From an uncultured Pelagibacteraceae bacterium (GTDB lineage: Bacteria; Pseudomonadota; Alphaproteobacteria; Pelagibacterales; Pelagibacteraceae), in contig CACNFA010000005.1 in the NCBI GenBank assembly GCA_902619675.1, positions 1 to 57,598 of the forward strand: a stretch of DNA of 57,598 bases, written 5' to 3'. Under the pieces are notes generated by a model. The model was not told the DNA's origin. It ran no database searches and saw nothing but the letters and a program-made list of their open reading frames with translations. Below, piece by piece: positions 33,717 to 42,025 of the stretch. A program made the position numbers and the translations under genes. Numbering within the stretch: position 1 is the stretch's first letter; every line of letters begins with the position of its first letter.

Positions 33717-35009
33717 TTAGTCTCTTATACCGTAAGCTATTACACCAACTTCTGCTTTGTCAGTTCCTAGTCTTTCAGCTTCTTTGCTTATTCTTAATCC
33801 AATTGTATTTTTAATAATTTGGAAAACAATAAACGAGACTATGAATACGAATACCACTACTGAGATTGTTCCTAGGAATTGTGCTCCAAAAGTAACATCA
33901 CTGTTTGTTAATGGCACTGCTAATGTACCCCATATTCCAGCTACTAAGTGTGCTGGTATGGCACCAACTACGTCGTCAATTTTCATTTTGAACAATAATT
34001 TTACTGAGAAGTACATTAATACTCCTGCTATTGCTCCAATAAAGATTGCAGCTAACGGACTTGGTGTTAATGGTTCTGCCGTAATACCTACTAAACCGGC
34101 TATCGCGCCGTTAAGCATCATTACTACGTCAGTTTTACCACCAATTAATCTTGATACTGTTGCAGCAGCTAATACACCGCCACCTGCAGCTAAGTTCGTA
34201 TTGATATAAATTGTTGCGACTGATGAAACGTCTTCTAACGTACCAGAAGCTAATTGAGATCCACCATTAAATCCGAACCAACCTAGCCATAGTATAAATA
34301 CTCCTAGTGTAGCTAACGGAATAGATGATGCAGCAAATGGCGTCATAGCTTTGACACCGCCGCTAGAACTAAATCTTCCAGTTCTGGCTCCAAGCACTAT
34401 TGCACCTGCTAAAGCGGCAGCACCACCTGCAGCATGTACTAATGTTGAACCAGCAAAGTCTGAAAATCCAGCAGCCGATAACCATCCGCCACCCCACTGC
34501 CAACCCATTGAAATTGGATATATAAATCCAGTTAAAATTGCGGCAAATAAGAAAAATGGCCAGATCTTAATTCTCTCAGCTAACGTACCAGATACGATTG
34601 ACATTGTAGTTGCACAGAACACCATTTGGAAGAACCAATCAGAACCATCAGAATATCCTGTCTCTAATGCTGAATTATCACTCCATGGTGTGAATGAACC
34701 TATATATCCGCCTTCTGGGATACCGTAAGCTAAATTGTAACCAACCAACCAGAACATTACTCCGGCGATTGAATATAAACCTATATTTTTAGCACAGATT
34801 GCTGATACAGATTTTGATGTTACTAATCCTGACTCTAACATTGCGAAACCTGCGGCCATCCACATGACCAAGAAACCTGACATTAAAAATAATAGGGTAT
34901 TAAAAATGTATTGTACTTCTGCAGACACTGTAGTCTCAGCATAACCAAGACCAGCAAAACCAAAGTAAATGGCTGTACCTGCTAAAAAGTATCCTAAGTA
35001 TTTTTTCAT
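33717..35009 (-). CDS. amtB: Ammonium transporter
   Basis: The 430-residue Amt protein has a cleavable-like N-terminal segment (to about 'GYAET') and 11 helices. It shows the ammonium signature 'FAGSTLVHAAGGAAALAGAI' with the first pore His, a second His in 'AIPAHLVAGIWGTL', and 'DWFFQMVFCATT' for the Phe gate region. The cytoplasmic tail 'LGTDKAEVG' is the GlnK-contact type. A good AAGGGAG ribosome binding site precedes the ATG. No glnK is adjacent. It is expected to import ammonium from dilute seawater. Confidence 0.95.
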   Translation of the reverse strand: MKKYLGYFLAGTAIYFGFAGLGYAETTVSAEVQYIFNTLLFLMSGFLVMWMAAGFAMLESGLVTSKSVSAICAKNIGLYSIAGVMFWLVGYNLAYGIPEGGYIGSFTPWSDNSALETGYSDGSDWFFQMVFCATTMSIVSGTLAERIKIWPFFLFAAILTGFIYPISMGWQWGGGWLSAAGFSDFAGSTLVHAAGGAAALAGAIVLGARTGRFSSSGGVKAMTPFAASSIPLATLGVFILWLGWFGFNGGSQLASGTLEDVSSVATIYINTNLAAGGGVLAAATVSRLIGGKTDVVMMLNGAIAGLVGITAEPLTPSPLAAIFIGAIAGVLMYFSVKLLFKMKIDDVVGAIPAHLVAGIWGTLAVPLTNSDVTFGAQFLGTISVVVFVFIVSFIVFQIIKNTIGLRISKEAERLGTDKAEVGVIAYGIRD

Positions 35010-35103
35010 AACTAACTCCCTTGTTAAGCGTGCGTTATAGGATTTTAACTGTTGAAAAAGAATTGAATTATCTCAATTTTAGGTATGCAGTTTTTGCAAG
35101 TAG

Positions 35104-35140
35104 TTTAGCCCTTATTTGAAATTATCAAATAAGGGCTAAA
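35104..35140. terminator. Strong hairpin between hup and amtB
   Basis: A perfect 16-bp inverted repeat (TTTAGCCCTTATTTGA and its complement, 5-nt loop) lies 9 nt after the hup stop. Neither strand has the usual U-run immediately after the stem (the T-run lies before it on the minus strand), so it may act as an mRNA 3' stabiliser for hup or as an imperfect terminator. It also precedes the amtB promoter region. Confidence 0.65.
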
Positions 35141-35148
35141 AAAAACGT

Positions 35149-35424
35149 TTATCGGTTAAACATTTCTTTTAAGCTTTTAGCTGGTAAAAACTTAACTTTT
35201 TGGGATGCAGCAATTTGAATAGATTCCCCTGTTCTTGGGTTTCTTCCTACCCTAGCTTTTCTTTTTGCTACTTTATATGTACCAAAACCAGCTATTTTTA
35301 CAGTATCGTCATTCTTTAAAGCATCTAAAATAATAGTCGTTATTGAGTCAAAAGTTCTCTCAGCATCGGCTTTGCTTTGACCCAGTGTGGACGATATTTT
35401 TGCTACTAGTTGTTTTTTATTCAT
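35149..35424 (-). CDS. hup: DNA-binding protein HU
   Basis: The 91-residue protein is HU by its full pattern: 'MNKKQLVAKIS', 'VKIAGFGTYKVAKRKARVGRNP' and 'GESIQIAASQKVKFLPAKSLK'. The Pro of the intercalating arm is in 'GRNPRTGE'. It compacts and bends DNA as a dimer. Monocistronic with its own leader and a strong 3' hairpin, as expected for an abundant protein. A palindrome ACAATATATTGT lies about 80 nt upstream. Confidence 0.95.
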   Translation of the reverse strand: MNKKQLVAKISSTLGQSKADAERTFDSITTIILDALKNDDTVKIAGFGTYKVAKRKARVGRNPRTGESIQIAASQKVKFLPAKSLKEMFNR

Positions 35425-35565
35425 TTATGCCCCTTAGTTATTTCTAATTTCTATAAAAATCTAATAAAATCAACATTTTTTTGGTGTTTCACGTAAATAT
35501 CAACACAATATATTGTATGGCCAAAAATCATTGATTTTATTGACTTTTTTGATTAAAAAAATGGC

Positions 35566-36684
35566 TTAAAATAAGCCTAAATCTTTTAAATCATTAAATG
35601 TTGTAAAAAACATTAAAGAAAGTAGTAAAAAAAGACCGATTCGAAAGAATCCTTCCTGGGTCTTTTGAGTTAGGGGTCTGCCTAAAACCTTTTCAAAAGC
35701 ATAAAACATTAAGTGTCCTCCATCTAACATAGGAATAGGCAACAAATTAATAAATCCTAAGCTAATTGATATGTAAGCCATAATGCTTAAAAAAGCTATA
35801 AAACCCATTTTTGCAACCTGACCAGTTATTTTAGCTATTTTTATAGGGCCCCCAAGTTGAGTGGTGTCTCCTGTGCCTTTAAACATTGAAATAATAAAAT
35901 TCCATGAAGCATCAATTACGAACCAAGTCTCTTTACAAGCATAAAACAAAGCGGTTGCTGGGCCTAATCTTTCTCTATTAATTTCATCATTTAAAGGTGC
36001 TATTTTTATACCGATAATCTTTTTATTTGCTTTGTTGCCTAAAGAGTCCTCCCCTTTAATTACCTCAGGTTTGACGGAAAATGTGATTTCACTTTCATTT
36101 CTTAATATTCCGATATCAATTATCTCTGATGAAGAGGAATTAATGAAAGCTGAAACTTCCATAATGCTATTTACATCTTTACCATTTATAGATTGAATAA
36201 TATCACCTGATTTAATGCCTGCCTCTTCAGCAGGACTTTCTATTTGAACCTCTTGTATTTGGGCAGGAGTAAAATCTTTTCCAGCGAACATGTAGATGAA
36301 TGCAAAAATAAATATTGCTAGTAAAAAATTTGCAAATGGTCCAGCCGCTACTATTATAGATCTTTGATATAAAGGTTTGACCACAAATAATTTTTCTTGA
36401 TCTTCTTTGCTGTATTTTTTTAATAATTCTTCTTGCTCTGCTTGGCTAAAAACATTTCTATCGCCAAAAAATTTTACATATCCGCCAAGAGGAATTGCGC
36501 AGAATTTCCACCTTGTTCCAGATTTATCGTTAAAACCAAATATTTCTTTACCAAATCCTATAGAAAAATCTGTGACGCCTACTCCGTACTTCTTAGCATA
36601 GTAATAGTGGCCATATTCATGAATAAATACTACAACTGTAAGTAGTATTATAAAAGGTATTATAAATGAGATTAAAATTTCCAT
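35566..36684 (-). CDS. rseP: Site-2 intramembrane zinc metalloprotease RseP
   Basis: The 372-residue S2P-family protease has the active site 'HEYGH' at residues 22-26 in helix 1, a PDZ domain around 'AEEAGIKSGDIIQSINGKDV', and the third zinc ligand in 'LLPIPMLDGGHLMFY'. It cleaves membrane proteins such as anti-sigma factors after a first cut by another protease. The N-terminus overlaps the lysR stop by 13 nt; the usual neighbours dxr, bamA and lpxD are absent. Confidence 0.94.
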   Translation of the reverse strand: MEILISFIIPFIILLTVVVFIHEYGHYYYAKKYGVGVTDFSIGFGKEIFGFNDKSGTRWKFCAIPLGGYVKFFGDRNVFSQAEQEELLKKYSKEDQEKLFVVKPLYQRSIIVAAGPFANFLLAIFIFAFIYMFAGKDFTPAQIQEVQIESPAEEAGIKSGDIIQSINGKDVNSIMEVSAFINSSSSEIIDIGILRNESEITFSVKPEVIKGEDSLGNKANKKIIGIKIAPLNDEINRERLGPATALFYACKETWFVIDASWNFIISMFKGTGDTTQLGGPIKIAKITGQVAKMGFIAFLSIMAYISISLGFINLLPIPMLDGGHLMFYAFEKVLGRPLTQKTQEGFFRIGLFLLLSLMFFTTFNDLKDLGLF

Positions 36685-37562
36685 TCGTTTACTTTGCTAA
36701 ATAAAAAATTTCTAAAAGCTATAAGTCTTGCATTATTTTTCAATGATGCTGGATATACGAAATGAGTTTCCGTTGGCTTACCTGGTTCGTTAGGTAAAAC
36801 TTTAGTGATGCCGCTAATATTATGAGTAATATAATCTGGAAGTGCAGCTAAACCAACTCCACTTTGAACAGCTAATAACAGCCCGTAAACACTGTTTACT
36901 TTCATCACAGATTTTCTTTTTTTTCCATCTTTTGCACCTATTTTTAAAACCCAATCGGGATTGTAAACAGGAGATGGGGCTCCCTTACCATAAGTTATAA
37001 ATTTATGTTTATCTAAATCTTTTAAAGTTTTTGGATACCCATTTTTCTCTAAATATTCATTTGACCCATAAATATGATAATTAAAATCCACAAATTTTTT
37101 TTGAATTAAATTTAATTGTTTAGGTCTTCTCATCCTAATTGCAACGTCAGCTTGACGAGTTGCTAAGTCAAGCTCTACATCATTAAAAATTAGCTCTATT
37201 TCTATATCAGGATGAAGATCCATGAATTCTTTTATTCGAGGAGTTAACCACGTTGTTCCGAAACTTACGACAGTAGTAACAACTAATTTTCCGTTTATCT
37301 TATCTTTTTGACCACTTAAATTCGACTCAACATCTTTAAGCTTTGAAATAATTTCATGAGCTGATTTAAAAAGATATTCGCCATTTTCAGTAAGAACCAA
37401 TCCCCTCGCATGACGTTCGAATAATTGGACCTTTAAATCGGTCTCTAAACCTTGAATTTGGCGACTTATTGCTGATTGGCTTAAATTTAGAATAGTAGAT
37501 GCTTTAGTGAAACTCGATGCTTCTGCAACGGTGTGAAAAATTTTTAACTTATCCCAATCCAT
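36672..37562 (-). CDS. LysR-family transcriptional regulator
   Basis: The 296-residue regulator has a winged helix-turn-helix at residues 1-60 ('SSFTKASTILNLSQSAISRQIQGLE') and a periplasmic-binding-like effector domain from about 90 to 290. It is downstream of acuI by 17 nt on the same strand and overlaps rseP. A role in controlling acuI, or acrylate/DMSP-linked genes, is suggested only by position. It starts MDWDKLKIFH with no alternative start close by. Confidence 0.9.
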   Translation of the reverse strand: MDWDKLKIFHTVAEASSFTKASTILNLSQSAISRQIQGLETDLKVQLFERHARGLVLTENGEYLFKSAHEIISKLKDVESNLSGQKDKINGKLVVTTVVSFGTTWLTPRIKEFMDLHPDIEIELIFNDVELDLATRQADVAIRMRRPKQLNLIQKKFVDFNYHIYGSNEYLEKNGYPKTLKDLDKHKFITYGKGAPSPVYNPDWVLKIGAKDGKKRKSVMKVNSVYGLLLAVQSGVGLAALPDYITHNISGITKVLPNEPGKPTETHFVYPASLKNNARLIAFRNFLFSKVNEWKF

Positions 37563-37579
37563 TATTTAATAATTATAGT

Positions 37580-38581
37580 TTATTTATTTGGATTTACTAT
37601 AGTTCTTCCAACTAACTCCCCTTTTAGAAGCTTTGGATAAACATCTAAAAGTTCAGTGAACGAAAGTTCTTTAGTAAATGATTGAACTTTAGAAAAATCA
37701 ATCAATTTGGCTGCTTCGCCCCAGACAAACTCTCTTCGTTTTATTGAGGAACCAGACGAGTCGATGCCCCATAGTTTTACTCCTCTGATAACAAAAGGCA
37801 TACAATTAGTATTTATCTTTATTCCACCTGCATTTCCTGGAAGCGCCACAATACCACCTGGTTTGGTTTGAGCTAATATTTTTGTAAGAGAAGCACCTCC
37901 TACAGTATCAACGACTCCATCCCAAACTCCTTTTTCAAGAAGCTTGCTTTCTCCCTCGAACTCTTTTCTGTCTATAATGTTTTTTGCACCTAAATCTTTT
38001 AGATAATCGTTTTTATCTTTTTTTCCTGTAACGGCGTGAACATCATATCCCATTTTAGATAAGATCATTATGGCAATACTTCCCACTCCTCCTGTAGCAC
38101 CAGTTACCAAAACATCTTTTACTTTTTCACCTAACAATAATTCCTCTTTGGCTTTAACTGCAAAAGAACATAGAAGAGCCGTAAAACCTGCAGTGCCTAG
38201 CATCATAGACTTATGGGTATCTAAACTTTTTGGTATTTTTATTAAAAAATTAGCATCAACTTTCGCATACTGAGCGAAACCACCAAAGTAAGCCTCTCCA
38301 ACTCTGAAACCAGTTAAAATTACTTTATCGTCTTTTTTAAATTTATCCTCTTGACTTTCAACTACGGTGCCTGAAAAATCAATTCCTGGAACAAATGGAA
38401 ATTTTCTTACTATTCTCCCACCGTCTTTTAAAATCATCGCATCTTTAAAATTCAAGCTAGAGTAATCAATTTTTACTAATACGTTTCCATCTTTAAGATG
38501 ACTTATATCGATTTCTTTAATTTCTCTTGTGAATTTTTCGTTTTGATTATCTATTACTATAGCTTTAAATTTTTCTGACAT
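37580..38581 (-). CDS. acuI: Acrylyl-CoA reductase (AcuI/YhdH family)
   Basis: The 333-residue medium-chain reductase lacks zinc ligands and has the YhdH/AcuI pattern: 'SSLNFKDAMILKDGG', 'FPFVPGIDFSGTV', the NADPH loop 'GATGGVGS' near residue 158, and 'VIRGVKLWGIDSS'. It reduces acryloyl-CoA to propionyl-CoA and detoxifies acrylate from DMSP cleavage. It follows folE directly, with its start 1 nt after the folE stop. A generic quinone oxidoreductase call is less specific. Confidence 0.88.
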   Translation of the reverse strand: MSEKFKAIVIDNQNEKFTREIKEIDISHLKDGNVLVKIDYSSLNFKDAMILKDGGRIVRKFPFVPGIDFSGTVVESQEDKFKKDDKVILTGFRVGEAYFGGFAQYAKVDANFLIKIPKSLDTHKSMMLGTAGFTALLCSFAVKAKEELLLGEKVKDVLVTGATGGVGSIAIMILSKMGYDVHAVTGKKDKNDYLKDLGAKNIIDRKEFEGESKLLEKGVWDGVVDTVGGASLTKILAQTKPGGIVALPGNAGGIKINTNCMPFVIRGVKLWGIDSSGSSIKRREFVWGEAAKLIDFSKVQSFTKELSFTELLDVYPKLLKGELVGRTIVNPNK

Positions 38582-39190
38582 CTATTTTGCAATGTATCTT
38601 AAGTACCTATTTTGTATACTTAAATCTTCTCTAAAAGAACCTAAAAAATAGTTGGTTACTGTAGTGGCTTTTTCTTTTTTGATACCCCTCATTGTCATAC
38701 ATTGGTGCGCTGCATCAACAGTTACCGCAACACCTTTTGCGTCAAGTGCGTTCATTAAAGTTTTAGCAACTTGCATTGTAAGTCTCTCTTGGGTTTGTAG
38801 TCTTTTTGAAAAGACTTCTACTGTTCTAGCTAATTTACTTAACCCCACAACTTTTTTGTTTGGAATGTAAGCAACGTGAGCAACCCCAATAATTGGTGCC
38901 ATATGATGTTCACAATGACTTTCAAGAGTAATATTTTTTTCAACAACCATATCGTCGTAACCCTCAACGTCACCAAAAGTTTTAGATAAGTCTGCTTCAG
39001 CGTCTTGATGGTACCCTTTAAAATACTCTTTAAAAGCTTTAATAACTCTTTTAGGTGTCTCAATTAAACCCTCTCTATTTGGATCTTCCCCGATCCATTT
39101 TAAGATTGTTTTAAAAGCCTCTTCAGCCTGCTTGTCAGAAACTTCTGACTTTTTTAAGGAATTTTTATCGATGTCTTTAACTAATTTCAT
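38582..39190 (-). CDS. folE: GTP cyclohydrolase I
   Basis: The 202-residue FolE makes dihydroneopterin triphosphate from GTP, the first step of folate synthesis. Zinc ligands are the Cys/His of 'CEHHMAPIIG' and Cys in 'AAHQCMTMRGI'. Substrate-binding 'LSKLARTVEVFSKRLQTQERLT' is complete. It is the first gene of a folE-acuI-lysR-rseP run and is divergent from hisI. Confidence 0.96.
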   Translation of the reverse strand: MKLVKDIDKNSLKKSEVSDKQAEEAFKTILKWIGEDPNREGLIETPKRVIKAFKEYFKGYHQDAEADLSKTFGDVEGYDDMVVEKNITLESHCEHHMAPIIGVAHVAYIPNKKVVGLSKLARTVEVFSKRLQTQERLTMQVAKTLMNALDAKGVAVTVDAAHQCMTMRGIKKEKATTVTNYFLGSFREDLSIQNRYLRYIAK

Positions 39191-39264
39191 TGCTCGAAGG
39201 TTTTATAGGACATCTTTGATTAATGCAAATTGCTATTTTGTCTTTTTTTCATTATTTTACGTTC

Positions 39265-39732
39265 ATGTTTAAAAAAAGAGAAAATGTATTTGAGGTAGAA
39301 GAGGGAAAATTTCTATCTCCTAAATTTGATAAAGATGGACTTATTCCAGTAACCACCTCTGACAGTGGCTCCGGTGAATTATTAATGCACGGTTACATGA
39401 ATGAGGAAGCTCTAAAAAAAACAATTGAAACTAAAGAGGCTCATTATTGGAGTAGATCTAGAAAAGATATTTGGCACAAAGGAAAGACTAGTGGTTTTGT
39501 TCAAAAGGTCATTGATTTAAGAATAGATGATGATCAGGATGCATTGTGGATGTCAGTAGATATAGGAAACGGAGCAAGTTGCCATGTAGGATATAAATCA
39601 TGCTTTTATAGATCAATACCTTTAGGAAAAATTAAAAATTCTGAAGAAATTGAATTAGAATTTAAAGAAAAAGAAAAAAAATTTGATCCCGAAAAAGTTT
39701 ATAAAGGTCAGCCTAACCCGACAAAACTATAA
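39265..39732 (+). CDS. hisI: Phosphoribosyl-AMP cyclohydrolase
   Basis: The start is MFKKRENVF; an ATG 14 codons upstream would add a hydrophobic leader foreign to this cytoplasmic enzyme. The 155-residue protein has 'LMHGYMNEEALKKT', 'HYWSRSRKDIWHKGKTSG' and the zinc-binding 'DQDALW' and 'GASCHVGYKSCFYR'. It performs the third step of histidine synthesis. It is followed after 2 nt by an oxygenase-like gene. Confidence 0.94.
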   Translation: MFKKRENVFEVEEGKFLSPKFDKDGLIPVTTSDSGSGELLMHGYMNEEALKKTIETKEAHYWSRSRKDIWHKGKTSGFVQKVIDLRIDDDQDALWMSVDIGNGASCHVGYKSCFYRSIPLGKIKNSEEIELEFKEKEKKFDPEKVYKGQPNPTKL

Positions 39733-39734
39733 TT

Positions 39735-40343
39735 ATGAAAGTAATAAGCCCTTTTGGTCCAAAAATAGCTAAATTAAAATTTTCAAATAAATTAATAAAT
39801 AAAATTAATAATGAAGTTGACCAAATTTTAAATAAAAAAAGTTTATTAAAAAAACTGGATTATTCAAAAAAATTAGTCGGGCAGGTAAAACAAGAATTTC
39901 AATTACCGAAATCTTTTGTAAAAAAAAATTTAGAAAAAGTAATTTCCAATGAGGTAAAAAAATATGTTTTTAAAACTATTGGAAAAAATGTTAAGAAAAT
40001 TTCAATTAAAAATTTTTGGATAGTGAGACAATTTAATAATGAATATAACCCAATACATTACCATGATGGACATATATCTGGTGTGGGTTACTTAAAAATT
40101 CCAAAATTTGTTCCAAAGGGCCATAAAAAATCAAAAATTGATGGCACAATAGATTTTATAAATGGAAACAAGATGTTTTTAAGTGATAGCATTTACAATC
40201 ATCAGCCCAAAGAAGGTGATGTAATTCTTTTTCCACATTATTTGATGCATACAGCATATCCATTTAAATCAAGTGGAGAGAGAAGATCCTTTTCATTTAA
40301 TCTAGAAATAGATAAAAAAATTGCTAATGTTTTTTCAAGATGA
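39735..40343 (+). CDS. Putative 2-oxoglutarate-Fe(II) oxygenase (TIGR02466-like)
   Basis: The 202-residue cupin-fold protein has the iron triad His-X-Asp in 'NPIHYHDGHISG' and a distal His in 'LMHTAYPF', followed by the 2-oxoglutarate Arg in 'GERRSFSFNLEI'. 'FPHYLMH' is typical. The substrate, possibly a protein or small metabolite, is unknown. It overlaps the DUF2237 gene by 4 nt. Confidence 0.83.
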   Translation: MKVISPFGPKIAKLKFSNKLINKINNEVDQILNKKSLLKKLDYSKKLVGQVKQEFQLPKSFVKKNLEKVISNEVKKYVFKTIGKNVKKISIKNFWIVRQFNNEYNPIHYHDGHISGVGYLKIPKFVPKGHKKSKIDGTIDFINGNKMFLSDSIYNHQPKEGDVILFPHYLMHTAYPFKSSGERRSFSFNLEIDKKIANVFSR

Positions 40344-40717
40344 GTAATGAAATTCAAAAAAATGTTTTCGGTGAGCCTTTAGAACCATGTTCTAATGACC
40401 CTTTAACAGGTTGGTTTAGAGATGGATGTTGTAATACAGATAAAAATGATAGAGGGGTTCATACAGTTTGTGCAAAAGTGACAGATAAATTTTTACTTTG
40501 GTCAAAGAAGGTAGGTAATGATTTGATCACACCTCATCCTGAATTTGGATTTCCAGGTTTGAAAGAGGGTGACTGCTGGTGTGTATGTGCAACTTGGTAC
40601 GCTAGAGCTATTGAAGAGGATGCGGCGTGCTCTGTTTATTTGAAAAAGACAAATATTAAAACATTAGAACTTATACCAATTGAAAAGTTAAAAAAGTTTG
40701 CTGTAGATTTATCTTAG
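40340..40717 (+). CDS. DUF2237 protein
   Basis: The 125-residue protein matches DUF2237 by 'VFGEPLEPCSNDPLTGWFRDGCC', 'GVHTVCAKVT', 'FPGLKEGDCWCVCATWYARA' and a short tail. Several conserved Cys and His could bind a metal, but the family has no known activity. It starts 4 nt before the end of the oxygenase gene and converges on the TPR gene. Confidence 0.9.
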   Translation: MSNEIQKNVFGEPLEPCSNDPLTGWFRDGCCNTDKNDRGVHTVCAKVTDKFLLWSKKVGNDLITPHPEFGFPGLKEGDCWCVCATWYARAIEEDAACSVYLKKTNIKTLELIPIEKLKKFAVDLS

Positions 40718-41199
40718 TAAACTTTTGAACCTTTAGTTTTAATAATTAATTCAAGTTCACTATATTCTTTACAATTACAACTTTTTAGAACTTCTAATCT
40801 CTCGTTAGCTTTATCCATTCTATTAGTTTGCACATAAAGTTCACCCAAATATTCATTAATGCCATTGTGATTAGGTTTTAAACTTAAACCTTCTAAATAA
40901 AATTTTTCAGCTTTTTCAAAATTTCCAGTTTTTCTAGTTGTAAATCCCATGTAATTAAGAATATCTGGATTTTTTTTATCTGATTTGTATGCTTTTTCTA
41001 ATTTACTGAAAGCTTGAGAATAAAGTTTTTTAGCTTTTTCTGTTTTTTCTTTTTTTTCTAATTTACCAGCTCTTTTAACTAATTTAACAGCATCTTCGTA
41101 CAGCGATATCTCATTAGAGGAGCTACTGCTATCACTGCCAGCTGCAAACAGACCTGTGCTTAATAGTAAGGAGAAAGTTATTACAATTAAATTTTTCAT
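40714..41199 (-). CDS. Exported TPR-repeat protein
   Basis: The 161-residue protein has a signal peptide (cleavage near 'LFAAGSD'), a Ser-rich linker and TPR-like helices from about residue 80 ('NPDILNYMGFTTRKTGNFEKA', 'GINEYLGELYVQTNRMDKA'). It is probably a periplasmic protein-protein interaction module. No partner is apparent; it converges with DUF2237. Confidence 0.8.
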   Translation of the reverse strand: MKNLIVITFSLLLSTGLFAAGSDSSSSSNEISLYEDAVKLVKRAGKLEKKEKTEKAKKLYSQAFSKLEKAYKSDKKNPDILNYMGFTTRKTGNFEKAEKFYLEGLSLKPNHNGINEYLGELYVQTNRMDKANERLEVLKSCNCKEYSELELIIKTKGSKVY

Positions 41200-41230
41200 G
41201 AAGCTCTTGTAACCCTTTTAAACAAAATTG

Positions 41231-41941
41231 TTATGCGACAGATGAGCGTCCTCCGTCTACGCCCAAAATTTGACCTGTTATCCAGGAGCTGTCGTCTGTA
41301 AGAAGAAACTTAGCAACAGATGCGGAGTCAGCTCCCTCACCTATTCTTTTCATTGGGTGTATTTTAGCAATACCCTCAGCAACTTTTTCATTTTTAAGTA
41401 AAAAATTTGAAATTTTAGAGTTTGTTAAACTAGGGGCAATACAGTTCACTCGAATATTCGGGGCAAACTCAGCAGCTAAAGCCAAAGTCAAACCCTCTAT
41501 TGCACCTTTTGCTGATGAAACAATTGCATGATTAGGAAAACCTTGTTTTACTGCAACTGTTGAAAATAAAACTATTGAACCTTTATTTTTTTTTAAATTA
41601 TCTGCTAAAGACTTGATTGTCTCTGTTGCTGAAATAAGATTGAGATTAAAAGACTGCATGAAATCACTTTTTTTTGTTAACTTTAATGGCTTCAAATCTA
41701 TAGAGCCTACACAAAAAGCAAGACCATTAATTTGTTCATCTTTTAAATCTGCTAATATTTTTTCGGAAAAATTTTCTTCGAGAACATCACAGACAGTAAA
41801 TGTTGAGTTTAATTCGTTGGCTAGTGCTGATACGCTAGACTCATCTCGTCCAACTAAGTGTAATTCCTCGCCACTCTCGGCTAATTTCTTTGCCAAAGAG
41901 GATCCAATTGATCCTGTTGCACCTAAAATTACTTTTTTCAT
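41231..41941 (-). CDS. Short-chain dehydrogenase (stress-island SDR 1)
   Basis: The 236-residue SDR starts at MKKVILGATGSIGSS. It has 'CVGSID' where NNAG is usual, Ser in 'VLFSTVAV', a weak active-site segment 'HAIVSSAKGAIEG' with Ala-Ile-Val in place of the Tyr position but Lys retained, and the end 'ILGVDGGRSSV'. The missing Tyr suggests altered or absent reductase activity. It faces the photolyase gene across an 84-nt gap and may be part of the photodamage group. Confidence 0.8.
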   Translation of the reverse strand: MKKVILGATGSIGSSLAKKLAESGEELHLVGRDESSVSALANELNSTFTVCDVLEENFSEKILADLKDEQINGLAFCVGSIDLKPLKLTKKSDFMQSFNLNLISATETIKSLADNLKKNKGSIVLFSTVAVKQGFPNHAIVSSAKGAIEGLTLALAAEFAPNIRVNCIAPSLTNSKISNFLLKNEKVAEGIAKIHPMKRIGEGADSASVAKFLLTDDSSWITGQILGVDGGRSSVA

Positions 41942-42025
41942 AATTAAAAATAACATTATTAACGGTTATTTACATGCAAATAATGACGCGTGTAATATAT
42001 AAATAAAATATGTATTTTAATACCT

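Noticed and set aside
33757-34728. Two long plus-strand ORFs inside amtB
   Set aside because: They are antisense shadows of a well-conserved transporter, rich in Pro and Ala from its glycine-rich helices.
35104-35140. Mobile element end or attachment site
   Set aside because: The inverted repeat is a single compact hairpin after hup with no transposase or integrase nearby.
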